A stretch of 64,000 nucleotides of DNA from Deinobacterium chartae (GCF_014202645.1 NZ_JACHHG010000009.1:111741-175740), one strand, 5' to 3'. Counted from the stretch's first letter, positions 32,019 to 42,475 are shown. Made by a program: numbers and translations. Notes: generated by a model not told the origin, from the letters alone.

Positions 32019-33227
32019 ATGCCCGACGACCAGAACCTTCCTGGAGCGCAACCTCCGCACCCCGATCCGCAGCAGCGCGTGCAGGCCCTGGAAGCCGAGC
32101 TCCAGGCCGGCCAGCAGCGGGCCGTGACGTTTTTCAGCGAAGCTCCCGCTCCCTACCTGCTGCTCGATGTGCAGGGCCGGATCGTGGACATCAACGCCGT
32201 GGGCTGCGGATTGCTGGAACGCACACGTGAAACGCTGCTGGACAAGCGGCTGGACCAGTTCCTGACACCGCCCTCGCAGGCAACGCTCACCCTGCTGCTG
32301 CAGCAGGTGTTCGAGGACTCGCTGCGGCACCAGGGAGAAGTTCAGCTGATCCGTCCGGACCAGGCACCCTGCAAGCTGCGGCTGGACCTGGCACCGCACC
32401 GGGTGGGCAGCGGGTTCGAGCACTGCCTGGTCATCGCGACGGACATCACGGCCTACCAGCAGGCACACCAGAGCCTGCTGGACGCGAACACGGCCCAGGA
32501 GCAGCGGCTTCAGGAGCAGGCGCTGAAATTACGGCTGCTCAACCAGGAACTGGAAAACACCGTCGTCACGTTTATCCAGCAGCTCCACCTCCCGGTGGCA
32601 CGGGTCATCAACTTCCTGAGCCAGTTGCGCGCGGTCATCGGCGAACAGCCGCAGCAGGTCACCCGGCCCCTGCTGAACACCGAACGGGCCACCCAGCAGA
32701 TCATCGCGCTGCTCGCCTCGATAGACCGCTTCATGCAGATGCGGCGGATGCGGGTCACGGTGCGCCCGGTAGACCTGAACATGGTGCTGGGCGAGATTCT
32801 CAAGAACGCGCAACCGCTCCTGCTCGACCGGAACGTCAGCATCACCAGCGACCACCTCCCGACCGTTCAGGGAGACAGCCGGGCGCTGTACGTGGTCCTA
32901 GACGAGTACATCGCGAACGCCCTGAAGTTCACCAAGGCGCGCGAAGCGGCCCGCATCCACGTCCGGGTGCAGGAAACGGATTCGGAGTACCGGATCGGGG
33001 TGGAGGACAACGGCGTAGGCTTCAACATGCGCCATAAGGACAAGCTGTTCCAGGTCTTCGGACGCCTGCACCCCTCCACGGCATACGAGGGAACAGGCAT
33101 CGGACTGGTGACCGTCCGCCGCACCTGCGAACGTTTCGGCGGCCGGGTGTGGGCCGAGGGGCAGGTGGACCAGGGTGCCACCTTCTGGTTCGCCTGGCCC
33201 AAAGAACCCGACCTGCTCGAGGTCTGA
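32019..33227 (+). CDS. PAS sensor histidine kinase-like protein with an altered phosphoacceptor site
   Basis: 402 residues. A coiled segment is followed by a PAS domain (about 35-150, YLLLDVQGRIVDINAVGCGLLERTRE), a second coiled coil (150-185), a DHp-like helix and a HATPase domain. The ATPase boxes are complete: N300 (YIANALKFT), VEDNGVGF (328-335), FQVFGRL and GTGIGLVTV (358-366). At the DHp position where SHDLRTP is expected, the sequence is IQQLHLPV, so Gln187 replaces the phosphorylated His. H190 is three residues off. The gene contains no CTCGAG until its last codons, unlike its neighbours. No response regulator is adjacent. Confidence 0.82.
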   Translation: MPDDQNLPGAQPPHPDPQQRVQALEAELQAGQQRAVTFFSEAPAPYLLLDVQGRIVDINAVGCGLLERTRETLLDKRLDQFLTPPSQATLTLLLQQVFEDSLRHQGEVQLIRPDQAPCKLRLDLAPHRVGSGFEHCLVIATDITAYQQAHQSLLDANTAQEQRLQEQALKLRLLNQELENTVVTFIQQLHLPVARVINFLSQLRAVIGEQPQQVTRPLLNTERATQQIIALLASIDRFMQMRRMRVTVRPVDLNMVLGEILKNAQPLLLDRNVSITSDHLPTVQGDSRALYVVLDEYIANALKFTKAREAARIHVRVQETDSEYRIGVEDNGVGFNMRHKDKLFQVFGRLHPSTAYEGTGIGLVTVRRTCERFGGRVWAEGQVDQGATFWFAWPKEPDLLEV

Positions 33228-33244
33228 CCCGTCCGCAGGCGTCT

Positions 33245-33250
33245 TAGACT
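33245..33250 (+). promoter_or_regulatory. -10 element of the YdeI-like gene
   Basis: TAGACT ends 6 nt before the ATG at 33257; the GAGGGC between could also act as a ribosome site. Confidence 0.45.
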
Positions 33251-33256
33251 GAGGGC

Positions 33257-33847
33257 ATGTCCAAAACCGGGCCCGCATACCCCACGGTTTACGCCCCCGA
33301 CCGCGAGGCGTGGCGCACCTGGCTGGCCGAGCATCACGCCCTCGAGCCGGGAGCGCTGCTGGTGTACTACAAAAAAGGCAGCGAACAGCCCAGCGTGACT
33401 TACCCCGAGGCGGTGCAAGAAGCCCTGTGCTTCGGCTGGATCGACACCACCCGCCGCGCCCTGGACGCGGCGCGCTTCGTGCAGGTTTTCGTGCCGCGCA
33501 GGCCGACGAGCACCTGGTCCCGGCTCAACAAGACCTACGTCGAGGAACTGATCCGCGCGGGCCGCATGACCCCGGCCGGACTCCGGGCCATCGAGGTGGC
33601 CCAGCACAACGGTGCTTGGCATGCCCTCGAGGCGGGCGAGAGCCTGATCGTTCCGCCCGACCTGACCGCAGCCCTCGAGGCCAACCCGGTCGCGCGCGGG
33701 CATTTCGAGGCTTTTCCGCCCTCGGTCCGCAAGTACATCCTGACCTGGATTCACGCGGCCAAGCGGCCCGAAACCCGCCAGAAACGCGTCGAGCAAACCG
33801 TGCAGCTCGCCGCGCAGAACATCCGGGCGCGCGGCAACCGCCCGTAG
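33257..33847 (+). CDS. YdeI/OmpD-associated family protein
   Basis: 196-residue soluble protein. Conserved blocks are AWRTWLAEHHALEPGALLVYYKKGS, SVTYPEAVQEALCFGWIDTTRR, FVPRRPTSTWSRLNKTYVEELIRAGRMTP and a C-terminal ILTWIHAAKRPETRQKRVEQTV. This matches the YdeI family, which in some bacteria protects against stress or bacteriocins; the molecular activity is unknown. Convergent with the HTH gene, 4 bp between stops. Confidence 0.85.
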   Translation: MSKTGPAYPTVYAPDREAWRTWLAEHHALEPGALLVYYKKGSEQPSVTYPEAVQEALCFGWIDTTRRALDAARFVQVFVPRRPTSTWSRLNKTYVEELIRAGRMTPAGLRAIEVAQHNGAWHALEAGESLIVPPDLTAALEANPVARGHFEAFPPSVRKYILTWIHAAKRPETRQKRVEQTVQLAAQNIRARGNRP

Positions 33848-33851
33848 GCCG

Positions 33852-34343
33852 CTACAAATCCGGGTCGCCCGCTTCGGGCGTGAGCACCTCGAGGTCCACC
33901 CCGCCCAGGCCGGAAGGGCGACGAAACTCGTACTCGTCGAGCACCGCCTGCCAGCGGGTGAGCAGCGCATCGATGCGCTCGTAGTGGTGGGTGTTCACCG
34001 CGCTCAGCAGGTCCAGCGCGAGTGCGGTGATCTCGCGGGCCAGCCACTCGCGCGCCTCGAGGTCGGCCTGTTGGTCGGGGGTCACGTACATCTCGCGCGG
34101 CATGCTCAGCGGCACGCCGTTGCGGTAGTAGGCCAGCGCGCGGCCCGCGAGGTGGTAGGCGGCCATCGCCTGCGGCGGGTGCGGTCGCGTGGTGGCGCGG
34201 GCCGCGACGCTCTCACGCTTGACCAGGGTCAGGCGGCCGTGCCGTACCGCCTCGAGCTTGTGGGTGCGCACCAGCCGCATCACCCGCGACTCGCTGACGC
34301 ACAGGGCCCGGGCGGCCTCCTCGAGGGTCATCAGGTCGTCCAT
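33852..34343 (-). CDS. HTH protein with excisionase/MerR-like DNA-binding domain
   Basis: 163 residues. The N-terminus (4-50) is a helix-turn-helix: LMTLEEAARALCVSESRVMRLVRTHKLEAVRHGRLTLVKRESV. The rest is helical, with LEAREWLAREITALALDLLSAVNTHHYERIDALLTRW, and matches no domain I know. It is divergent from alaS, with about 150 bp between the start codons, so it may regulate itself or alaS. A GGAGG ribosome site precedes the ATG. Confidence 0.7.
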   Translation of the reverse strand: MDDLMTLEEAARALCVSESRVMRLVRTHKLEAVRHGRLTLVKRESVAARATTRPHPPQAMAAYHLAGRALAYYRNGVPLSMPREMYVTPDQQADLEAREWLAREITALALDLLSAVNTHHYERIDALLTRWQAVLDEYEFRRPSGLGGVDLEVLTPEAGDPDL

Positions 34344-34484
34344 ACCTCACCTCCCAAAACCGCGTTTTCGGTCCGGTTCTGTCCGGGAGAGCTTCGGGGA
34401 AGGTCTGCCCCGCACAGACCTGTATTCTACCCGTTTACACGGCCCGGCGTCGCGCACGCCTCCAGGGAAGCTGCACGCAAACGC

Positions 34485-34490
34485 TATAAT
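34485..34490 (+). promoter_or_regulatory. -10 element of alaS
   Basis: Perfect TATAAT ending 6 nt before the ATG; leaderless layout for an essential gene. Confidence 0.6.
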
Positions 34491-34496
34491 CGGGCG

Positions 34497-37172
<2,676 letters not shown>

Positions 37173-37197
37173 GCTCGGACGCACGCACCATTTCAAA

Positions 37198-37231
37198 CGA
37201 GGAGGGGCAGATGAAATCTTGCCCCTCCTCG
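37198..37231 (+). terminator. Hairpin terminator of alaS
   Basis: 12-bp stem (37198-37209 and 37220-37231) with a 10-nt loop, followed by ACCTTTATG. Confidence 0.75.
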
Positions 37232-37255
37232 ACCTTTATGCCGTGTCAGGCTGCG

Positions 37256-37279
37256 ATCAGGAGCTGCCCCTATCCTGAT
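37256..37279. promoter_or_regulatory. 7-bp inverted repeat over a likely promoter
   Basis: ATCAGGA (37256-37262) and TCCTGAT (37273-37279), spaced by 10 nt and overlapping a TATCCT -10 at 37271. Possible operator of the secreted protein gene at 37324. Confidence 0.35.
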
Positions 37280-37323
37280 GATTAAACATCGAACGCCGGT
37301 TCTTCCGGCCCAAGGAGTGACCT

Positions 37324-37833
37324 ATGAAAAAACATCTGGTATGGCTGACCCTCGGTAGCTTCCTGGTGCTGGGCGTGGCCTCGGCACAGACCAGCACCCC
37401 GACCGCACCTCAGCCCAACACGCAGGCGCTCTCGCGGCTGCTCGGCCCGGGCCAGACCCTCGAGCTGCTCGACGCGAACGGCACGACCCTGGGCACCCTG
37501 AGAGCCGGTGGCACCCTCGAGGCCAGCGGCAACCTGAGCCAGGCGGTCCGTGTCCGCGTCTCCACCCCTGCAGCGGACGGCACGGCGCTCACCCGCACCT
37601 ACACCCTCAGCGGCCGCCTGCCCAGCAGCGGCCAGATCAAGGTGGAGACGCTCAACGTGCAGGACAAGACGCAGTCGGTTCCGCTGGTGGCGGTGCTGCG
37701 CCGTCAGAGCGAACAGGCCCATCAGGCCAACGAGGAACGGCGAAACCGGTCGGCGCAGCCGGAAAACGACACGCGCACGAATCCGGAACGCGGCGGCAAA
37801 CCGGAGAAAAACCCGGGCAAAGGTCACCGCTAA
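37324..37833 (+). CDS. Secreted protein of unknown function with a charged tail
   Basis: 169 residues with a Sec signal (1-21, ASAQ cleavage). The middle (about 35-130) is beta-rich, with GQTLELLDANGTTLGTLRAGGTLEASG and TYTLSGRLPSSGQIKVETL. The last 40 residues are a basic, asparagine- and glutamate-rich low-complexity tail ending KNPGKGHR. No family recognised. An AAGGAG ribosome site lies 6 nt before the ATG. Ends in a strong terminator. Confidence 0.65.
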   Translation: MKKHLVWLTLGSFLVLGVASAQTSTPTAPQPNTQALSRLLGPGQTLELLDANGTTLGTLRAGGTLEASGNLSQAVRVRVSTPAADGTALTRTYTLSGRLPSSGQIKVETLNVQDKTQSVPLVAVLRRQSEQAHQANEERRNRSAQPENDTRTNPERGGKPEKNPGKGHR

Positions 37834-37847
37834 GGGCTCTTTTGGCT

Positions 37848-37879
37848 GCGGGGAGTGCCTCTGGGCACTCCCCGCTTTT
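37848..37879 (+). terminator. Intrinsic terminator
   Basis: 12-bp stem (37848-37859 and 37864-37875) with a 4-nt loop and a T4 run, 15 nt after the stop codon. Confidence 0.9.
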
Positions 37880-37932
37880 GCATCCCGAAACGGCCCAGGC
37901 AGAACCCGCGCGATCCCTGCGGGCTCCTGAGC

Positions 37933-38262
37933 TCACAGCACGTCGGTACGCTCGGGCGGAGCCTGACGCTTGGACACCGCGCCGCCGATCGCTGCGCCCA
38001 GCAGCAGCGGCACGTGATAGATCACAAACAGCATCAGAATACCCAGCCCGGCCACGGTCGAAACCACCGGCAAGGCAGCGGCCGTGCCGATCAGCCACAA
38101 GATGCCCACCAGCACCAGAGCAGGCAGCAGGGCAGCGATTAATCCCTCCCCAGCCGAGCGGGTGAACTTGCCTCCGAAGTAACCGGCCATAAACGGTCCC
38201 AGCACCGGGATAAACCCGAGCAGCACCTCGATCACGATCATCACCACACTGGCCCGCAACAT
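37933..38262 (-). CDS. Small multi-pass membrane protein
   Basis: 109 residues with about three membrane helices. VLLGFIPVLGPFMAGYFGGKFTRSAGEGLIAALLPALVLV resembles DUF5518-type proteins, in which a glycine-rich first half packs in the membrane. The tail SKRQAPPERTDVL is polar. Function unknown. The ATG is 5 nt from a TAGCCT -10, and the GAGGT between may act as a ribosome site. Confidence 0.65.
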   Translation of the reverse strand: MLRASVVMIVIEVLLGFIPVLGPFMAGYFGGKFTRSAGEGLIAALLPALVLVGILWLIGTAAALPVVSTVAGLGILMLFVIYHVPLLLGAAIGGAVSKRQAPPERTDVL

Positions 38263-38267
38263 ACCTC

Positions 38268-38273
38268 AGGCTA
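38268..38273 (-). promoter_or_regulatory. -10 element of the small membrane protein gene
   Basis: TAGCCT on the minus strand, 5 nt before the ATG. Confidence 0.4.
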
Positions 38274-38285
38274 GGACGCCGCACC

Positions 38286-38310
38286 TCAGCTCCCGCTGAT
38301 GAGGAGCTGA
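38286..38310 (-). terminator. Candidate terminator of the globin-GTPase operon
   Basis: 8-bp stem (38286-38293 and 38303-38310) with a 9-nt loop, 44 nt past the stop at 38354. No T-run, so modest confidence. Confidence 0.45.
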
Positions 38311-38353
38311 AGGCAGCTTTAACAGGGCCTTCTGAAAAGGTTGAGGTGCGCGA

Positions 38354-38893
38354 TCAGCCCTTGCCGGCCAGCAGGCGGCGGGCCAGCAGCTCGCTGCCGG
38401 TCAGCTCGGACAGGTGGCGCAACTGCGCGTTCTCGTAGGCCTGGTTGAAGATGGCGACGTCCAAGGCCAGCACCTTGCGAAAGGCAATCACTGCCCCTTC
38501 GCCCCCGTGGCGGGCCACACGCTCGCCGTGCCAGGACACCAGATCGAGCATGGCCAGCGGATAGCGGATCGGCAGTCCGATGCGCACGTGGACCTCGCCG
38601 ATGGCCGCCCGGCTGCGGGCGTATTCCTGGTCGTAACGGCCGCTGAACAGGGCCACGAACCAGTCCTGCAGGGTGCGGTGCAGGCGTCCGATCGGCCCCT
38701 CGAGGTACTCCTGGGTGGGCGGGTGCGCCAGCAGACGCGCGTAAAAGGCATCGGACAGGGCCTCGGCCTCGGCGCGGGCCTCGGGCTCGAGGGTGGCCAA
38801 CATATGCGCCTCGAGATCTGTGAGGCCGATCAGTTCGATCAGTTCGGCGGCCAGGTGTTCCTCCCGGATGGACCAGCTCTGACGTTCGGTCAT
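38354..38893 (-). CDS. Stand-alone protoglobin (globin-coupled sensor domain)
   Basis: 179-residue haem protein of the protoglobin/globin-sensor group. EAEALSDAFYARLLAHPPTQEYL and the following GRLHRTLQDWFVALFSG are helices B to E. GEVHVRIGLPIRYPLAMLDLVSWHGE carries the proximal His102 in helix F. It has no output domain. It is the last gene of a four-gene operon and overlaps the Roadblock gene by 4 bp (ATGA). That link suggests its haem state is read by the GTPase module next to it. Ligand could be O2, NO or CO. Confidence 0.88.
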   Translation of the reverse strand: MTERQSWSIREEHLAAELIELIGLTDLEAHMLATLEPEARAEAEALSDAFYARLLAHPPTQEYLEGPIGRLHRTLQDWFVALFSGRYDQEYARSRAAIGEVHVRIGLPIRYPLAMLDLVSWHGERVARHGGEGAVIAFRKVLALDVAIFNQAYENAQLRHLSELTGSELLARRLLAGKG

Positions 38894-39270
38894 GCCGGCA
38901 CCCCACCGAGCAGGGCGGCGATCTCGCGGGCCACGTCACGCGCCTCGAGATGAATCAGCCCCACGTTGGTGCCGTGCGGCGCGAGGATGGCGAGCACACC
39001 GGCCTCGCCAGCCGCATAGATAAAAACCTGACCGTCCGTTCCGGTCACGCTGGTTTCGGTCATGTGGCCTGCCGAGAGCGCACTGGTAATGCGCTTTCCC
39101 AGTCCCAGAGCCGTGGCGGCCATGGCGGACATCCGGCTGGGTTCCACGTTCGCACCCAGCGCATGGGCGATGGAGAGACCGTCGGTCGTGGCGATGAGGG
39201 CGCCGCGCAGTTCGGGCAGGGCGCTGCGCAGACGCTCGAGGCTGGCTTGAAGCTGGGCTTGTTTGCTCAT
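38890..39270 (-). CDS. Roadblock/LC7 domain protein (MglB-like)
   Basis: 126 residues forming one Roadblock/LC7 domain: LQASLERLRSALPELRGALIATTDGLSIAHAL, then MSAMAATALGLGKRITSALS and the strand-rich end GQVFIYAAGEAGVLAILAPHGTNVGLIHLEARDVA. In Myxococcus and Thermus, such proteins are GAPs or partners of MglA GTPases. It lies 13 bp after the GTPase gene and is coupled to the globin gene by an ATGA overlap, so a direct functional link is likely. Confidence 0.9.
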   Translation of the reverse strand: MSKQAQLQASLERLRSALPELRGALIATTDGLSIAHALGANVEPSRMSAMAATALGLGKRITSALSAGHMTETSVTGTDGQVFIYAAGEAGVLAILAPHGTNVGLIHLEARDVAREIAALLGGVPA

Positions 39271-39283
39271 ACGATGCTCCGGT

Positions 39284-39793
39284 TCAGGGGTGCAGGAGTT
39301 CGAGCAGGCGCTCGAGGGTTCGGGCGGCCTCGAGGGGACGCGTGGCGTTCAGGCCGACCACCTGCCGTACGGGCAGATGGAAGTAGTCGGCGATCTCCTG
39401 GGGCTCCCAGGTGCGGGGCTGGTCCCGGCGGGTCAGGCCGATCACGAAGGGAACGTTGACCCTCGAGGTGATGAAATCGAGCATGTGACGGGCAGCGGGC
39501 AGGTCGCGTGGGCGGTCGGCGGGAACGAGCAGGATCAGGCCCAGAGCTCCCTGGCACAGCACTTCCCACATAAAATCGAAGCGGTCCTGGCCGGGGGTGC
39601 CGTACAGGTGCAGTTCGTGTCCGGCCAGGGTGAGGGTGCCGAAATCGAGGGCGACGGTGGTGTGGGTTTTACCGATGTTCTCGCTGGCAAGGGCATCGGT
39701 GTCCACCACCTCGGTCTGCGACAGGGCGCGAATGAACGAGGTTTTTCCGGCCCCGACCGGGCCGCTGACGACCAGCTTGAGCGGGGAACTCAC
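39284..39793 (-). CDS. MglA/CvnD-like small GTPase
   Basis: 169-residue Ras-like GTPase of the bacterial group found beside Roadblock proteins. The P-loop is GPVGAGKT (11-18). Switch I has TTVALDFG with T45/T46, and switch II is YGTPGQDRF (64-72), with Gln69 in the catalytic position. The guanine-specificity motif NKxD is replaced by TRRD (121-124), and the fifth motif reads LNA, as in the CvnD-type proteins usually annotated ATP/GTP-binding. It overlaps the DUF4388 gene by 4 bp. Confidence 0.9.
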   Translation of the reverse strand: MSSPLKLVVSGPVGAGKTSFIRALSQTEVVDTDALASENIGKTHTTVALDFGTLTLAGHELHLYGTPGQDRFDFMWEVLCQGALGLILLVPADRPRDLPAARHMLDFITSRVNVPFVIGLTRRDQPRTWEPQEIADYFHLPVRQVVGLNATRPLEAARTLERLLELLHP

Positions 39794-40425
39794 GTGCGCA
39801 CTCCCAGGCCCAGAGCGCCCAGCAGCCGCGCGATGAGTCCGGGAGAATGCTCCCGGCCCGGGCTCGGCTGCGTGCTGCGCAGCGGAATAACCCGGCCCAG
39901 GGTGCGCAGCTTGTACAGGTCCAGCTGAACCTGATCCACGCTCAACAGCAGTTGTCCGGCAACCTCGCGGGCGCTGGCACCGCGCTCGAGCAGCGGCGCG
40001 CTGGCACGCGCGAAGTCGTCGAGCAGCGGGTCACCGAGCGGCAGCAGGGTGCCCCGCAGCGCATAGCGGGTATCCGGGCTGCCCAGTTGAGCGCGGTAGT
40101 GATCGAGTTCGTCGATCACGGCGGTGGTGGAAAGCAGCAGGTTCTGCACCGGCAGACATACGTCGCGTCGTAGCGCTTCGCTGCGGTTAAATTCGAAGAC
40201 CCCGATTTCGGCTGCGGCCAGATCCAGAAAGTGGTGCCGGACGTGCAGGGTGTCGGTCAGCGGTTGTCCGTCGAGCACGAGCGCGGTCAGGGTGTCTTGC
40301 TCGAGGTGCAGTTCAAAGCGGTGGCGGCCCGCGACCTGCCAGACCTCGAGGCGTCCGCTGCGGCGTCCCAGCATCGCAAGCACTTCGGGCAGGGGAAGGT
40401 CGTTGAGGTTGCCAAAGATGGCCAT
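39790..40425 (-). CDS. DUF4388 domain protein, first gene of the globin-GTPase operon
   Basis: 211 residues. The N-terminal DUF4388 (PATAN-like) domain (1-110) starts MAIFGNLNDLPLPEVLAMLGRRSGRLEVW and continues FELHLEQDTLTALVLDGQPL, the usual pattern for a protein-interaction module in Deinococcus, Myxococcus and cyanobacteria. The rest (about 140-205) is helical, with SAREVAGQLLLSVDQVQLDLYKLRTLGRVIPL, perhaps a winged-helix-like end. ATG 40425 has an AAGGAG ribosome site 4 nt away. It overlaps the GTPase gene by 4 bp. A 7-bp inverted repeat lies in its leader (40458-40475). Confidence 0.85.
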   Translation of the reverse strand: MAIFGNLNDLPLPEVLAMLGRRSGRLEVWQVAGRHRFELHLEQDTLTALVLDGQPLTDTLHVRHHFLDLAAAEIGVFEFNRSEALRRDVCLPVQNLLLSTTAVIDELDHYRAQLGSPDTRYALRGTLLPLGDPLLDDFARASAPLLERGASAREVAGQLLLSVDQVQLDLYKLRTLGRVIPLRSTQPSPGREHSPGLIARLLGALGLGVRT

Positions 40426-40699
40426 GCGTCTCCTTCGAACCGGGATCGAAAGCGCACGGACGTGCCGCCACGTCCTGTCCGCTGCGCGGGTCAGGCGCCT
40501 CCCGGACTCGCGTTCAGGGTCTGCGGGGGGCATTACGGCGGCGTTACGACACCGGGCGCTACGCTGCCGGGCAACCCGTCTACCCGGGCAGGAACCGGAT
40601 GCGGACCCGTTGAACCACAACCGGACCGCTTGCCCCGCCCCGCTCCGGTGTCCCGGCGCCTCGGCAAAACGGCGCAGGCCGGGAAGCGGTCCGGGCGGT

Positions 40700-40705
40700 T
40701 ATGCT
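40700..40705 (+). promoter_or_regulatory. -10 element of an MBL-fold gene
   Basis: TATGCT ends 5 nt before the ATG at 40711. Confidence 0.45.
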
Positions 40706-40710
40706 GCACC

Positions 40711-41616
40711 ATGGCACCCGCAAAAGAACTCGTCACGCTCGCACCCGGCGTTCACTACCTGCCGGGTGCCGTCAACGTTGTGGTTCTCGAGGACGGCCAG
40801 GGGGGCGCGCTGCTGGTCGATTCGGGCAGCGATGCCGACCACGGCAGGCGCATCCTCCGCGCCCTCGAGGCCCGGGGCTTGCAGCTCAACGCCGTGCTCA
40901 ACACGCACTCGCACGCCGATCATTACGGCGGCAACGCCTTTCTCGAGAGCCGCTGCGCGGGCCTGCCGGTGTTCGCCCCGCCGCTCGAGGAGGCCATTTT
41001 GCGCTACCCGCTGCTCGAGCCGCTGTACCTGTTCGGGGCGAGGCCGCCGCAGGAACTCCAGAACAAGTTCCTGATGGGCAACCGCAGCGAGGCCCGCTTG
41101 ACCCCTCCAGCGGGTCCGGCCCGCATCGGAGGAGTCGAGCTGGAACTGATCGAGGTACCCGGGCACGCCGCCCGGATGTTCGCGGTGCGGGCGGGAAGCG
41201 TGCTGTTCGCGTCGGACGCGCTGTTCGGCAGCGAGGCGCTGAACAAACACCCGCTGACCTACTGCGTGGATTCGGCGCTGCAAAAAGCCAGCGCGCGCAA
41301 ACTGGCGGACCTGAGCGGCGTCGAGGTGGTCCTGCCCGGCCACGGCGAGCCAACGACGGAACTCGGCGCTCTGGTCCGGAGCAACCTCGCCTCGCTCGAA
41401 CGCACCACCGAGGCGGTGCATGCCGCCCTCGAGGACCCCGCGACCCCCGACGAGGTTCTGGCGCGCGTCTGCGACCGACTGGGCGTCGAGATGAAAAACG
41501 CGGCGGCGGTGGTCCTCAACCGCGGGGTGATCAGCGCGCACCTGGTCGAACTGCTCGAGGCGGGCCGGGCAGCCTCGAGGGTGGAGGGTAACCGCTGGCT
41601 GTGGCAACAAGCATGA
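40711..41616 (+). CDS. MBL-fold metallo-hydrolase
   Basis: 301 residues. The metal site HxHxDH is complete (NTHSHADHYGG, about 67-77), followed by the His in EVPGHAARM, the Asp in VLFASDALFG and the His in LPGHGEPTT. The C-terminal 80 residues are helical. No signal peptide. It resembles glyoxalase II/RNase-Z-like small-molecule hydrolases without close assignment. The promoter region is divergent from the globin-GTPase operon (285 bp). Confidence 0.85.
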   Translation: MAPAKELVTLAPGVHYLPGAVNVVVLEDGQGGALLVDSGSDADHGRRILRALEARGLQLNAVLNTHSHADHYGGNAFLESRCAGLPVFAPPLEEAILRYPLLEPLYLFGARPPQELQNKFLMGNRSEARLTPPAGPARIGGVELELIEVPGHAARMFAVRAGSVLFASDALFGSEALNKHPLTYCVDSALQKASARKLADLSGVEVVLPGHGEPTTELGALVRSNLASLERTTEAVHAALEDPATPDEVLARVCDRLGVEMKNAAAVVLNRGVISAHLVELLEAGRAASRVEGNRWLWQQA

Positions 41617-41672
41617 AAGGATGATGGGGCAAGCTCTCATAGCGGCCTGAAGCGCCACGCCACCGCTGCGCC

Positions 41673-41678
41673 TATGAT
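41673..41678 (+). promoter_or_regulatory. -10 element of dps, with flanking direct repeats
   Basis: TATGAT about 86 nt before the dps ATG. The 11-mer TCAGGCGTCAC occurs at 41683-41693 and again at 41742-41752, between the -10 and the ATG, and might bind a regulator. Confidence 0.4.
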
Positions 41679-41764
41679 CGGTTCAGGCGTCACCATCCGT
41701 TTCGAGCGCGAGCCCGCAGCCGCCTTCTCGCCGGGCTGATCTCAGGCGTCACAGGAGGATTGAC

Positions 41765-42430
41765 ATGGCCAGAAAGACCGAATCCGCTACGGAAAAGAAC
41801 ACCACGCGCAAGAGTCCGGCCAAAACCGCGTCCAAGTCGAGCAGCAGCCGCACCAAAGCGGCCCGCCCCTCGCAGGATGATGCGGTCGCCAGCAGCGGGG
41901 CCGCGCTGGCGGTCACCAGCAGCGCCGACGCGGACTTCGAGGCGATGGTGGATCACAACTACCTGTCGCAAGACGAGTTCGACGCGGTCCAAGAGGCGCT
42001 TCAGCGCACGCTGGCGACCACCATCGCCTTGTACCTGAAGTTCAAGAAATTCCACTGGGACATTCGCGGCCGCTTCTTCCGCGAGCTGCATCTCGCCTAC
42101 GACGAGATGGCCGAGGAGGTCTTCGCGAGCATCGACGTACTGGCCGAGCGCCTGGTGATGCTGGGCGGCAGCCCGGTGGCCGCACCGGCCGACATCGAAC
42201 GTTACAGCACGGTCCGCGTGCCCACCGAAACCATCCGCGACGCCCGCGAGCAGCTGCGCCAGCTGGTCGAGGACCACAACCGCATCACCCACGCGATGCG
42301 CGACGACTCCAAAACCGTGGACGACGCCAACGACCCGGCCACCGCCGATATCTTCAACGGCTTGCTGCACCAGCACGACGAGCACCGCTGGATGTTGCAG
42401 GCCATCCTCGACGACGACCGGCTGGACTGA
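41765..42430 (+). CDS. dps: Dps family DNA-binding ferritin
   Basis: 221-residue mini-ferritin that stores iron and protects DNA. The four-helix domain (about 65-215) has the inter-subunit ferroxidase residues: His in KFHWDIRG, then FRELHLAYDEMAEEV with His, Asp and Glu. The first 50 residues are a Lys/Ser/Thr-rich extension (ARKTESATEKNTTRKS and on), resembling the DNA-binding tail of Deinococcus Dps1. An AGGAGG ribosome site lies 6 nt before the ATG. Confidence 0.93.
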   Translation: MARKTESATEKNTTRKSPAKTASKSSSSRTKAARPSQDDAVASSGAALAVTSSADADFEAMVDHNYLSQDEFDAVQEALQRTLATTIALYLKFKKFHWDIRGRFFRELHLAYDEMAEEVFASIDVLAERLVMLGGSPVAAPADIERYSTVRVPTETIRDAREQLRQLVEDHNRITHAMRDDSKTVDDANDPATADIFNGLLHQHDEHRWMLQAILDDDRLD

Positions 42431-42475
42431 CCCTTTAAGCGGTACCTTTCCGCTGCGCGGCTGCCAGAGGCCCCC

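Noticed and set aside
33984..34496. Upstream extension of alaS
   Set aside because: It is antisense to the HTH gene; the alaS start at 34497 fits the family and the TATAAT placement.
40426..40620. N-terminal extension of the DUF4388 protein to an ATG at 40620
   Set aside because: The extension is arginine-rich and unlike the family; the ATG at 40425 has an AAGGAG ribosome site and matches the domain start.
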